The position numbers were made by a program, and so were the translations under genes. Shown here piece after piece: positions 1 through 8,296 of a stretch of DNA of 9,307 nucleotides (position 1 is the stretch's first letter; the number at the start of each line of letters is the position of its first letter). The DNA comes from an uncultured Eubacteriales bacterium (GTDB taxonomy: Bacteria > Bacillota > Clostridia > UMGS1810). Below the pieces are notes generated by a model that was not told where the DNA came from, ran no database searches, and saw only the letters and a list, made by a program, of their open reading frames with translations. The stretch covers positions 1-9,307 of the forward strand of contig USKN01000060.1 in NCBI GenBank assembly GCA_900555295.1, written 5' to 3'.

Positions 1-1484
1 GCAAAATTATTGATGTAAAAAATGGGGTACTTGGATTTCACCGCTTATCGATAATGGGTCTGCACCCTGAAGGTATGCAGCCGTTTGAACTTGACGGAAG
101 CTACTCGATATGCAACGGCGAACTGTACGGGTTTGAAAAAATAAAATCGAAATTAATGAGCAAATACAGATTTAAAAGCGACTCTGACTGCGAAATACTT
201 CTTCCGCTTTATAAAGAGTACGGAACAGATATGTTTAAAATGCTTGACGCTGAATTTGCCTGTATTATATATGACGGCGACAAACAAAAATTTATTGCCG
301 CACGTGACCCTATAGGTATAAGGCCTCTTTTTTACGCCTATGATGAAACAGGCGCAATAATGTTTGCGAGCGAGGCAAAAAACCTTGTGGGATTAGGTGA
401 TAAAATAATGCCGTTCCCTCCGGGACATTATTGGACAGACGGCAAATTTGTATGCTACTGTGACATAGCGGATGTTAAAGAATATATACACGATGATTTG
501 GAAACGGTTTGCAAAAACATTCACGATAAACTTGTAACGGGTATTGAAAAACGTCTTGTTGCAGACGCTAAAGTTGGATTTTTGTTAAGCGGCGGACTCG
601 ACAGCTCACTTGTGTGTGCCGTTGCCGCAAAAAAAAGCGACAAACCGATAAAAACATTTGCCATAGGTATGAGTGAGGACGCAATCGACCTTAAATATGC
701 AAAAGAAGTTGCGGATTTTATAAAAAGTGACCATAAAGAAATAATAATTACCAAAGACGATGTTTTAAACTCGGTTGAAAAGGTTATAAGTATATTGGGT
801 ACATTTGATATTACAACAATCCGTGCAAGTATGGGTATGTATCTTATATGCAAAGCAATACACGAGCAAACGGATATACGAGTACTTTTAACGGGCGAAA
901 TATCCGACGAACTTTTCGGTTACAAATATACCGACTTTGCACCCAACGCGGAACAATTTCAAAAAGAAGCACAAAAACGTATACGAGAGCTTTACGCATA
1001 TGACGTACTGCGTGCCGACAGATGTATTTCGGTTAACTCATTGGAGGCAAGAGTGCCGTTTGGCGACCTTGATTTTGTTAAGTATGTAATGAGTATCGAC
1101 CCCGAAATGAAAATGAACAAATACGGCAAAGGAAAGTATTTGCTGCGCCACGCATTTGAAGGCGACTATTTGCCGCACGATATACTCTACCGTGAAAAAG
1201 CCGCATTCTCCGACGCTGTTGGTCACTCAATGGTTGATTACTTAAAAGAATATGCAAACGCAAAATATACAGATGATGAGTTTAAAAAATTGTCGGCAAA
1301 ATACGGTTACTGTACACCGTTTACAAAAGAATCGCTATTCTACAGAGAAATATTTGAAAAATACTATCCGGGTCAGGCAGAAATGATACCCGATTTTTGG
1401 ATGCCGAACAAATCGTGGGAGGGCTGTGATGTTGACGACCCGTCGGCAAGAGTACTTTCAAACTACGGTGACAGCGGTAAATAA
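1..1484 (+). CDS. asnB: Asparagine synthase B (glutamine-hydrolysing), 5'-truncated by window edge
   Basis: This enzyme makes asparagine from aspartate, ATP and glutamine in the cytoplasm. The reading frame is already open at base 3, upstream of the ATG at 54. The residues before that ATG (GVLGFHRLSIMGL) match the family's conserved glutaminase region, so the ATG is internal. Roughly 35 N-terminal residues, including the catalytic Cys, lie outside the window. Visible glutaminase motifs are CNGELYG (the NGE motif) and SDSDCEI. The synthetase domain has the ATP-pyrophosphatase loop SGGLDSS at 588-608, then TGEISDELFGYKY (about 891-929) and EARVPFGD (about 1044-1067). The C-terminus (DDPSARVLSNYGDSGK) is as in clostridial AsnB. 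The visible 493 codons plus the missing start give about 530 aa, close to the E. coli AsnB length (about 554). It lies 39 nt upstream of gltB on the same strand, so it is probably co-transcribed. Its promoter is not in the window. Confidence 0.95.
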   Translation, partial: KIIDVKNGVLGFHRLSIMGLHPEGMQPFELDGSYSICNGELYGFEKIKSKLMSKYRFKSDSDCEILLPLYKEYGTDMFKMLDAEFACIIYDGDKQKFIAARDPIGIRPLFYAYDETGAIMFASEAKNLVGLGDKIMPFPPGHYWTDGKFVCYCDIADVKEYIHDDLETVCKNIHDKLVTGIEKRLVADAKVGFLLSGGLDSSLVCAVAAKKSDKPIKTFAIGMSEDAIDLKYAKEVADFIKSDHKEIIITKDDVLNSVEKVISILGTFDITTIRASMGMYLICKAIHEQTDIRVLLTGEISDELFGYKYTDFAPNAEQFQKEAQKRIRELYAYDVLRADRCISVNSLEARVPFGDLDFVKYVMSIDPEMKMNKYGKGKYLLRHAFEGDYLPHDILYREKAAFSDAVGHSMVDYLKEYANAKYTDDEFKKLSAKYGYCTPFTKESLFYREIFEKYYPGQAEMIPDFWMPNKSWEGCDVDDPSARVLSNYGDSGK

Positions 1485-1523
1485 TACTATAATAAATGTT
1501 TAAATAACGAGAGGGGTGTTGAT

Positions 1524-4500
1524 ATGAATAATCAACAGGGTTTATACGATAAACAATTTGAACACGACGCTTGCGGTATAGGTGCCGTAATAAGTATTAA
1601 AGGTGAAAAAAGTTATAAAGTTGTGGACGACGCATTAAAAATTGTTGAACGTCTTGAACACCGTGCAGGTAAAGACGCAACGGGTGAAACGGGCGACGGT
1701 GTAGGTATTATGCTGCAAATTTCGCACAACTTTTTCAGCAAACATTCGGGCTTAAAGCTTGGCAGCGAAAGAGATTACGGTGTGGGTATGTTCTTTTTCC
1801 CGCAGGATACATTAAAACGCAATCAGGCAAAAAAAATGTTTGAAATTATAACCAAAAAAGAAGGTTTGGAATTTATAGGCTGGAGAGATGTGCCCGTAAA
1901 TCCTGATATTTTGGGAGAAAAGGCAAGAAACTGTATGCCGTATATTTGCCAATGCTTTATAAAAAGACCTGTTCATCTTAAAAAAGGTCTTGAATTTGAC
2001 AGACGGTTATATGTAATAAGACGTACTTTTGAACAGAGCAACGACGACACATATGTGCCGTCGCTTTCAAGCAGAACAATTGTGTATAAAGGTATGTTCC
2101 TTGTACATCAGTTAAGGAGCTTTTACAAAGACTTGCAAAGCAACGACTATACATCGGCAATTGCACTTGTGCACAGCAGATTTTCAACAAACACAAACCC
2201 AAGCTGGGAGCGTGCGCATCCAAACAGAATTATTTTGCATAACGGCGAAATAAACACAATCCGCGGTAATGCCGACAGAATGCTCGCACGAGAAGAAACA
2301 ATGTTCTCCGATGTGTTTGAGGGTGATATGGATAATATTCTGCCTGTAATAAACGCTACAGGTTCCGACTCCGCAATGCTTGATAACACTCTTGAATTTA
2401 TGATGATGAACGGTATGGAACTTCCGCTTGCAATGATGGTTACAATTCCCGAACCGTGGGCAAGCATACCTACAATGAACCAAAAGAAAAAAGATTTTTA
2501 CAAATATTACTCCACAATGATGGAACCGTGGGACGGTCCGGCGGCAATACTGTTTTCGGACGGCGATATAGTAGGAGCAACTCTTGACAGAAACGGTTTA
2601 AGACCGTCAAGATACTATATAACCGACGACGATTACCTTGTGCTTTCGTCCGAAGTGGGAGTGCTTGAATTTGAACCCGAAAACATTAAATGCAAATCGC
2701 GTCTTGAACCCGGTAAAATGCTGTTGGTAGATACCGTTCAAAAACGTGTTATTGACGATACGGAGCTTAAACAAAGCTATGCCGAAAAAAACCCTTACGG
2801 CGAATGGCTCGACAGAAATTTGCTTACTCTTAAAGAATTACCCGTACCGCCGAAGAAAGTAAAAATTCATACCGAAGAGCAGCGCGACCGACTCTATAAA
2901 GCATTCGGCTATACGTACGAAGATGTAAACACAGGCATACTTGCTATGGCAAAAACAGGAAACGAGTCAACCGCCGCAATGGGCGTTGATATTCCGCTTG
3001 CCGTACTTTCGGATAAACATCAACCTCTTTTTAATTACTTTAAACAAATATTTGCGCAGGTTACAAATCCGCCTATTGACGCATTAAGAGAAGAAATTGT
3101 AACAAATACAACGGTTTATATAGGCTCCGACGGTAACTTGCTTGAGGAAAATGCCGAAAACTGCAGAGTTTTGCAAATAAACAACCCAATACTTACAAGT
3201 ATTGATTTGCTTAAAATTAAAAATTTGAATAAACCCGGCTTTAAAGTAGAAACGGTATATATACTCTACTTTAAAAACACATCTTTGGAAAAAGCACTCG
3301 ACCACTTATTTGTACAAATAGACCGTGCATATAAAAACGGTGCAAATATTATAATACTCTCCGACAGAGGAGTGGACGAAAACCACGTGGCAATACCGTC
3401 AATACTTGCCGTATCGGCAGTAGAACAACATCTTATACGCACCAAAAAAAGAACGTCGGTATCTATTATACTTGAAAGCGCCGAACCGCGCGATGTTCAC
3501 CACTTTGCACTTTTGCTCGGTTACGGTGCGCGTGCAATAAACCCGTATCTTGCACAGGAGTGTATAAAAGAATTGGTTGATAAAGATATACTCGAAAAAG
3601 ATGTTTATGTGGCAATAGATGACTACAACAACGCTATATTACACGGAATTGTAAAAATCGCCTCAAAAATGGGTATTTCGACACTTCAATCTTATCAATC
3701 GGCTCAAATTTTTGAAGCAATAGGTATTAAGAGCGAAGTAATAGATAAATACTTTACAAATACCGTAAGTCCCGTTGAAGGCATAGGTCTTGAAGAAATA
3801 AACGAGGGCGTGCAATGGAACCACTCGCACGCATTTGACCCTCTTGGACTCGGAACCGACACAACGCTCGACTCCAACGGCGCACACAAACTGCGCAGCG
3901 GTTACGATAAAGACGACCATATGTACAACCCAAAAACAATTGTGCTTTTGCAGCAGGCAACGCGTACGGGCAGTTACGAAAAATTTAAAGAATATACGGC
4001 GCTTGTTGATGACGAAACACGTCCTCATACTCTGCGCGGACTTTTGGAATTTAACACAGACGGTGTAACACCCGTACCGCTTGATGAAGTTGAAAGTGTG
4101 GAAAGCATTGTAAAACGTTTTAAAACAGGCGCTATGTCTTACGGCTCAATTTCACGCGAGGCACACGAATGTATGGCACGTGCAATGAACCGGCTCGGCG
4201 GAAAATCAAACTCGGGCGAGGGCGGCGAACTCCCCGAAAGACTTTACTCCGACTGTTCAAGCGCCATTAAACAGGTAGCGTCGGGACGTTTTGGTGTAAC
4301 AAGCGAATATTTGTGCAGTGCAAAAGAAATTCAAATAAAAATGGCACAGGGAGCAAAACCCGGTGAAGGCGGACACCTTCCGGGCAAAAAAGTATACCCG
4401 TGGATTGCAAAAACAAGATATTCAACACCGGGTGTATCGCTTATCTCTCCCCCGCCCCACCACGATATATATTCAATTGAGGACTTGGCACAGCTTATAT

Positions 4501-6038
4501 ACGACTTAAAAAATGCCAACCGCGATGCCGGTATATCGGTAAAACTCGTAAGCGAAGCGGGTGTTGGCACAATTGCGGCAGGTGTTGCAAAAGCCGGTGC
4601 ACAGGTTATACTCATATCGGGATATGACGGCGGTACGGGCGCAGCACCAAAGAGCAGTATACACAATGCGGGAATGCCGTGGGAACTCGGTCTTGCCGAA
4701 ACGCATCAAACGCTTATGCTCAACGGATTGCGTTCACGTGTACGCATAGAAACCGACGGAAAGCTTATGAGCGGACGCGACGTTGTAATTGCGGCACTTT
4801 TGGGTGCGGAGGAATACGGTTTTGCAACCGCACCGCTTATTACAATGGGATGTGTTATGATGCGCGTATGCAATCTCGATACTTGCCCCGTAGGTATAGC
4901 AACACAAAACCCCGAACTGCGCAAACGTTTTTCGGGCAAGAGCGAATATGTTGAAAACTTTATGAAATTTATTGCCCGGGAAATGCGTGAAATAATGGCA
5001 AAACTCGGCGTGCGTACAATAGATGAAATGGTTGGAAGATGCGACCTTCTTAAAGTACGTGATACCGCAAGCACACCAAGAGGCAAATCGGTGGATATGA
5101 GCCCAATTATAAAAAATCCGTACAAGGATATGGGTAAATCTCACTTTGACAAAAAAGATATATTTGATTTTGAACTTGAAAAGACAACCGATGTATCGGT
5201 ACTTTTAAAAGAGTTTGCCGACTCGCTTAAAACAGGTAAACCTCACAGTGTATCGGTTAAAACATCGAGTACCGACAGAACATTCGGCACAATACTCGGT
5301 TCTGAAATTACAAAGAAATTTAAAAACACTTTAAAAGACGATACATTTACCGTTAATTGTACGGGCGGAGGCGGACAATCGTTTGGCGCATTTATTCCCA
5401 AGGGTCTTACATTAAGGCTTGAGGGCGACAGCAACGACTATTTCGGCAAAGGTTTATCGGGCGGCACACTTGTTGTATATCCGCCCAAAAAGAGCAAATT
5501 CAAATCACAGCAAAATATTATTATAGGTAACGTTGCACTTTACGGCGCAACAAGCGGTAAAGCCTTTATAAACGGTGTTGCAGGCGAACGTTTTTGTGTA
5601 AGAAACAGCGGTGCCGTTGCGGTATGCGAAGGTGTGGGCGACCACGGCTGCGAATATATGACGGGCGGAACGGTTGCAATACTCGGCAAAACAGGTAAAA
5701 ACTTTGCGGCAGGTATGAGCGGTGGAATTGCATATGTTCTCGACATTGACCACGATTTATATATGCGTGTAAACAAAGAACTTGTATCTATAGAAGAACT
5801 TTCCGAAAAGCACGACCGCACAGAGCTTAAAAATTTAATCAGCGAACACGTAAAGCAAACAGGTTCAGAGTATGCAAAAAATATTCTCGATAATTTTGAC
5901 GAATACGCTCCGTCGTTTAAAAAGATTGTTCCTATAGATTACAGCAAAATGCTTTATGCAATATCATCGTTTGAAGAAAAAGGCTTAACGCGTGATGAAG
6001 CCGAAATTGAAGCATTTTATAAAATCACAAGAGGTTAA
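1524..6038 (+). CDS. gltB: Glutamate synthase (NADPH) large (alpha) subunit
   Basis: This subunit takes the amide nitrogen of glutamine and, with 2-oxoglutarate, forms two glutamates; electrons come from the GltD partner. It is full length at 1504 aa (family about 1500). The ATG follows a strong ribosome binding site (GAGAGGGG, 1509-1516, 7-nt spacer). Domains in order: a class II glutaminase with nucleophile Cys17 (HDACGIG), so the first 16 residues are probably a cleaved propeptide, with HSRFSTNTNPSWERAHP and HNGEINTIRGN further on, to about residue 430; a central domain to about 770; an FMN-binding synthase barrel from about 850 (SYGSIS at 872, NSGEGGE, AKPGEGGHLPG, SGYDGGTGA) to about 1210; and a C-terminal GXGXG helix domain (GGGGQSFGA from 1281) to about 1440. 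The 3Fe-4S cysteines are C1110, C1116 and C1121 (C-x5-C-x4-C). No frameshift or missing key residue was seen. In Bacillus naming this subunit would be gltA. Confidence 0.98.
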   Translation: MNNQQGLYDKQFEHDACGIGAVISIKGEKSYKVVDDALKIVERLEHRAGKDATGETGDGVGIMLQISHNFFSKHSGLKLGSERDYGVGMFFFPQDTLKRNQAKKMFEIITKKEGLEFIGWRDVPVNPDILGEKARNCMPYICQCFIKRPVHLKKGLEFDRRLYVIRRTFEQSNDDTYVPSLSSRTIVYKGMFLVHQLRSFYKDLQSNDYTSAIALVHSRFSTNTNPSWERAHPNRIILHNGEINTIRGNADRMLAREETMFSDVFEGDMDNILPVINATGSDSAMLDNTLEFMMMNGMELPLAMMVTIPEPWASIPTMNQKKKDFYKYYSTMMEPWDGPAAILFSDGDIVGATLDRNGLRPSRYYITDDDYLVLSSEVGVLEFEPENIKCKSRLEPGKMLLVDTVQKRVIDDTELKQSYAEKNPYGEWLDRNLLTLKELPVPPKKVKIHTEEQRDRLYKAFGYTYEDVNTGILAMAKTGNESTAAMGVDIPLAVLSDKHQPLFNYFKQIFAQVTNPPIDALREEIVTNTTVYIGSDGNLLEENAENCRVLQINNPILTSIDLLKIKNLNKPGFKVETVYILYFKNTSLEKALDHLFVQIDRAYKNGANIIILSDRGVDENHVAIPSILAVSAVEQHLIRTKKRTSVSIILESAEPRDVHHFALLLGYGARAINPYLAQECIKELVDKDILEKDVYVAIDDYNNAILHGIVKIASKMGISTLQSYQSAQIFEAIGIKSEVIDKYFTNTVSPVEGIGLEEINEGVQWNHSHAFDPLGLGTDTTLDSNGAHKLRSGYDKDDHMYNPKTIVLLQQATRTGSYEKFKEYTALVDDETRPHTLRGLLEFNTDGVTPVPLDEVESVESIVKRFKTGAMSYGSISREAHECMARAMNRLGGKSNSGEGGELPERLYSDCSSAIKQVASGRFGVTSEYLCSAKEIQIKMAQGAKPGEGGHLPGKKVYPWIAKTRYSTPGVSLISPPPHHDIYSIEDLAQLIYDLKNANRDAGISVKLVSEAGVGTIAAGVAKAGAQVILISGYDGGTGAAPKSSIHNAGMPWELGLAETHQTLMLNGLRSRVRIETDGKLMSGRDVVIAALLGAEEYGFATAPLITMGCVMMRVCNLDTCPVGIATQNPELRKRFSGKSEYVENFMKFIAREMREIMAKLGVRTIDEMVGRCDLLKVRDTASTPRGKSVDMSPIIKNPYKDMGKSHFDKKDIFDFELEKTTDVSVLLKEFADSLKTGKPHSVSVKTSSTDRTFGTILGSEITKKFKNTLKDDTFTVNCTGGGGQSFGAFIPKGLTLRLEGDSNDYFGKGLSGGTLVVYPPKKSKFKSQQNIIIGNVALYGATSGKAFINGVAGERFCVRNSGAVAVCEGVGDHGCEYMTGGTVAILGKTGKNFAAGMSGGIAYVLDIDHDLYMRVNKELVSIEELSEKHDRTELKNLISEHVKQTGSEYAKNILDNFDEYAPSFKKIVPIDYSKMLYAISSFEEKGLTRDEAEIEAFYKITRG

Positions 6039-6052
6039 GGGGGAATAAAGTT

Positions 6053-7540
6053 ATGGGTAAACCAACAGGATTTATGGAATATAACCGTCACGAAAACGAA
6101 TGTGTGTCGTGTGCGGAAAGAATAAAAAACTTTGATGAATTTCACGAATATTCCTCCAAAGAGGAACGAAAAAAACAAGGCGCAAGATGTATGAACTGCG
6201 GAGTACCGTTTTGCCAATCGGGTATGATACTCAACAATATGATGACAGGCTGTCCGCTCAATAACCTTATACCCGAATGGAACGACGAAATATATAAAGG
6301 CAACGATAAACAAGCGGCGGCAAGACTTCTTAAAACAAACAACTTTCCCGAATTTACGGGACGTGTATGCCCCGCACTTTGCGAAGCTGCCTGTACCTGC
6401 GCAATGAACGGCGATGCCGTTACAATTAAAGACAATGAGCTTTATATAATAGAAACCGCATATAAAAACGGGTATATTACCCCTGCCCCTCCCGAGGTAA
6501 GAACCGACAAAAAAATAGCCGTTATCGGCTCGGGACCCGCGGGACTTGCGGTTGCCGACCAGCTCAACAAACGCGGACATAATGTAACGGTGTTTGAAAA
6601 AAACGACCGCGTAGGCGGACTTTTAATGTACGGCATACCAAATATGAAACTCGACAAATCGGTTATCGACCGTAAAGTGGATATTATGCGCAAAGAAGGC
6701 ATAAAATTTATTATTGACTGCGACGCGTCAAAAAAATCAAATGCCGATAAAATATTAAAAGAGTACGACGCCGTTGTACTTTGCTGCGGAGCAGGAGTTC
6801 CGCGTGATATAAAAGCCGACGGCAGAGATGCAAAAAATATATATTTTGCGGTTGACTTTTTAACGCAAAACACAAAAAGCCTTTTAAACTCCAACTTTGC
6901 CGATAAAAAATTCCCCGATGTAACAAATAAAGATGTTGTTATAATCGGCGGCGGCGATACGGGTAACGATTGTGTGGGAACTTGCATACGTCACGGTGCA
7001 AAATCGGTTGTACAGCTGGAAATGATGGGCAAACCGCCCGTTAAACGCACATTGGATAATCCTTGGCCCGAATATCCCAAAACGCTTAAAACCGACTACG
7101 GTCAGCAAGAGGCTATTGCTGTTTTCGGTCACGACCCGAGAGTATACAACACAACAGTTAAAGAATTTAAAAAAGACAAAAACGGCAATTTAAAAAGTAT
7201 TGTAACCGTTAAAGTCGGATTTAAAAAGGTTGATGGCAATCCCCGTCCCGAAATGTACTTTGTTGAAAACAGCGAAAAAGAAATAAAAGCTGATATTCTT
7301 ATAATTGCCGCCGGATTTTTGGGTACAGATAAAAAAATAGCCGACGCATTTAAAATTTCGCTTGATGAGCGTTTGCGTGTAAAAACTCAAAACGGCAAAT
7401 ATAAAACAAATGCCGATAAGGTGTTTACCGCCGGCGATATGCATATGGGGCAATCACTTGTAGTGCGCGCCATTGCCGAGGGCAGACGGTGTGCACGGGA
7501 AATTGATGAGTTTCTTATGGGCTATACAAATATGATTTAA
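6053..7540 (+). CDS. gltD: Glutamate synthase (NADPH) small (beta) subunit
   Basis: This iron-sulfur flavoprotein oxidises NADPH and passes electrons via FAD and 4Fe-4S clusters to the FMN of GltB. Its 495 aa is normal for the family. The N-terminal cysteine-rich domain has C46, C49, C54 and C67 (CMNCGVPFC...GCPLNN), then C106, C110, C114 and C116 (CPALCEAACTC), which supply the cluster ligands. The FAD-binding Rossmann motif is GSGPAG at 159-164 and the NADPH-binding motif is GGGDTG at 299-304. The C-terminal FAD contact is FTAGDMHMGQS with Asp462. The ATG lies 14 nt after the gltB stop and is preceded by AGGGGG (6038-6043), whose first A is the last base of the gltB stop codon. This tight spacing supports co-transcription and balanced synthesis with GltB. 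Related stand-alone flavoproteins exist (such as the N-terminal part of PreA/PreT-type dehydrogenases), but the position directly after gltB makes GltD the clear call. Confidence 0.97.
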   Translation: MGKPTGFMEYNRHENECVSCAERIKNFDEFHEYSSKEERKKQGARCMNCGVPFCQSGMILNNMMTGCPLNNLIPEWNDEIYKGNDKQAAARLLKTNNFPEFTGRVCPALCEAACTCAMNGDAVTIKDNELYIIETAYKNGYITPAPPEVRTDKKIAVIGSGPAGLAVADQLNKRGHNVTVFEKNDRVGGLLMYGIPNMKLDKSVIDRKVDIMRKEGIKFIIDCDASKKSNADKILKEYDAVVLCCGAGVPRDIKADGRDAKNIYFAVDFLTQNTKSLLNSNFADKKFPDVTNKDVVIIGGGDTGNDCVGTCIRHGAKSVVQLEMMGKPPVKRTLDNPWPEYPKTLKTDYGQQEAIAVFGHDPRVYNTTVKEFKKDKNGNLKSIVTVKVGFKKVDGNPRPEMYFVENSEKEIKADILIIAAGFLGTDKKIADAFKISLDERLRVKTQNGKYKTNADKVFTAGDMHMGQSLVVRAIAEGRRCAREIDEFLMGYTNMI

Positions 7541-7576
7541 CACTAATATTTTGCATAAGTTTTATTTTTCATTTAA

Positions 7577-7617
7577 CGCGAAAACGTCACACGTATGTAC
7601 AGTGTGACGTTTTCGCG
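7577..7617 (+). terminator. Perfect 16-bp hairpin after gltD, probable operon terminator
   Basis: The arms at 7577-7592 (CGCGAAAACGTCACAC) and 7602-7617 are perfectly complementary, with a 9-nt loop. The hairpin starts 36 nt after the gltD stop and lies between the end of the + strand operon and minus-strand material. Only a weak T-containing tail (CTATTTGGTT) follows on the + strand, so it is not a textbook intrinsic terminator. The strong stem and its position still make transcription termination or 3'-end protection the likely role. Because the stem is symmetric it could act on either strand. Confidence 0.6.
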
Positions 7618-7723
7618 CTATTTGGTTAATTCATAATTTTGTGTAAACTTCGGACATAAGTGAGCTAAACGTTCACAGATTAGGCAAGAAGAAATAATCC
7701 GAACCTGCCTGCACCGTACCGAA

Positions 7724-7879
7724 CTAAATTATGTAATATGCCATTGAAAGTATAAGCAACACGCTGATAATAGGCGTTAAAGTTATTGCAAGGACACTTT
7801 TTCTTGTTTCATCATCAGTTACAACCTGAATAGCAAGCTGTATTAAAAGTTTTGTTACTGCTGCACTAATTGTTATCAC
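7724..7879 (-). pseudogene. Remnant of a small membrane protein, conjugative-element-like N-terminus
   Basis: This minus-strand frame of 51 codons starts at a GTG (7879) and ends at TAG (7724-7726). A stop codon lies immediately upstream of the GTG, and no spaced Shine-Dalgarno precedes it. The AGGTGAT around the GTG would itself suit a start a few bases later, but only non-standard codons are there. The product begins with an amphipathic stretch (AAVTKLLIQLAIQV), then a charged TDDETRKSV segment, then a hydrophobic membrane-like stretch (LAITLTPIISVLLILSMAYY). From memory, the order TDE.RK followed by a membrane helix with a central Pro resembles the N-terminus of large cell-wall hydrolase or membrane proteins in Firmicutes conjugative elements. 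That match is unverified. The frame lies beyond the toxin terminator with no visible promoter, so it is most likely a fragment. It could alternatively be a genuine small membrane peptide. Confidence 0.35.
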
Positions 7880-7888
7880 CTACGAATA

Positions 7889-7927
7889 TAAAAAAGAACA
7901 GATCTCATATTTTCAGTGAAATCTGCT
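7889..7927 (-). terminator. Intrinsic terminator of the toxin-antitoxin operon
   Basis: Read on the minus strand, AGCAGATTTCA (7927-7917) pairs with TGAGATCTGTT (7907-7897) as an 11-bp stem with two G-U pairs and a 9-nt loop. It is followed by C and six T (7896-7890). The hairpin begins 18 nt after the toxin stop codon. The T-run lies only on the minus-strand side, so it ends transcription coming from the toxin gene, not from gltD. Confidence 0.8.
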
Positions 7928-7945
7928 ATAAAAAAATATTAAGTC

Positions 7946-8296
7946 TTACTGTTTAAAAATATCGTCGAATATACTGTCTCCATATTTCTGATACAGTTTA
8001 ATTGCCACATCATAGCAATACTCGTCATTTCTTTTTGAAATAACAAGGATGTTCATAACCTGCTCCGAACAAACAAGCGTATAAACAACCCGTATGCCTA
8101 TACCTCTGTATTTTATCTTAAAAAATCCTGTCAGATTATTTCCTTGTTTGTTTCCGAGCGGCTTTCCGTAACCGTCCGGTCTTGGCAAAGGATTCTTTCT
8201 GACCTTTGCAATTCCTTTAAGCACCTGTTCGGCAACGGCTTTATCAAGCTTTTTAAGTTCTGCATTTGCATCAGGTGCAAATTTTGCTTTCCACAC
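7946..8296 (-). CDS. RelE/ParE-family toxin of a type II toxin-antitoxin module
   Basis: The 116-aa protein has the layout of a RelE/ParE-superfamily toxin: an N-terminal strand (MWKAKFAPDA), two helices rich in Lys and Leu (AELKKLDKAV to about residue 33), a KPLGNKQGNNLTGFFKIKYR stretch (45-64) and the strands GIRVVYTLV (67-75) and VMNILVISKR (80-89). In this superfamily, basic and aromatic residues on these strands act on ribosome-bound mRNA (RelE) or the toxin targets gyrase (ParE). The sequence here does not decide between them. A tail of about 25 residues (YCYDVAIKLYQKYGDSIFDD) goes beyond the usual 85-95 aa core. The start is GTG; its G is the last base of the antitoxin stop codon (TAGTG). 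A GGAG at 8308-8305 lies 8 nt upstream inside the antitoxin gene, so translation is probably coupled to it. The gene is intact. Confidence 0.87.
   Translation of the reverse strand: MWKAKFAPDANAELKKLDKAVAEQVLKGIAKVRKNPLPRPDGYGKPLGNKQGNNLTGFFKIKYRGIGIRVVYTLVCSEQVMNILVISKRNDEYCYDVAIKLYQKYGDSIFDDIFKQ

Larger units (their letters stand above)
7541..7945. other. Intergenic region between the gltD and toxin genes
   Basis: This is the 405-nt gap between the + strand operon and the minus-strand toxin gene. It holds the gltD-side hairpin (7577-7617), about 100 nt (7618-7723) in which I see no gene, the hydrophobic minus-strand remnant (7724-7879), and the toxin-operon terminator (7889-7927). Between 7648 and 7702 there are short imperfect symmetries (TTCGGA...TCCGAA, GTGA...TCAC), too short to call a structure. 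Confidence 0.6.

Noticed and set aside
1488..1493. TATAAT between asnB and gltB, a possible internal promoter
   Set aside because: No -35-like hexamer is present at 16-18 bp spacing (bases there read TACGGTG), and there is no extended -10 TG. In AT-rich DNA a lone TATAAT is expected by chance.
4706..5144. Long minus-strand open frames inside gltB (and similar ones inside asnB and gltD)
   Set aside because: They lie antisense to strongly conserved coding sequence, have no ribosome binding sites, and their products show no family features; they are shadow frames of the real genes.
7618..7723. Minus-strand frame open through 7621-7720 (about 35 codons) below the membrane-like remnant
   Set aside because: It has no start codon or ribosome binding site and its Cys/Arg-rich translation matches nothing I recognise; it is short enough to be chance.
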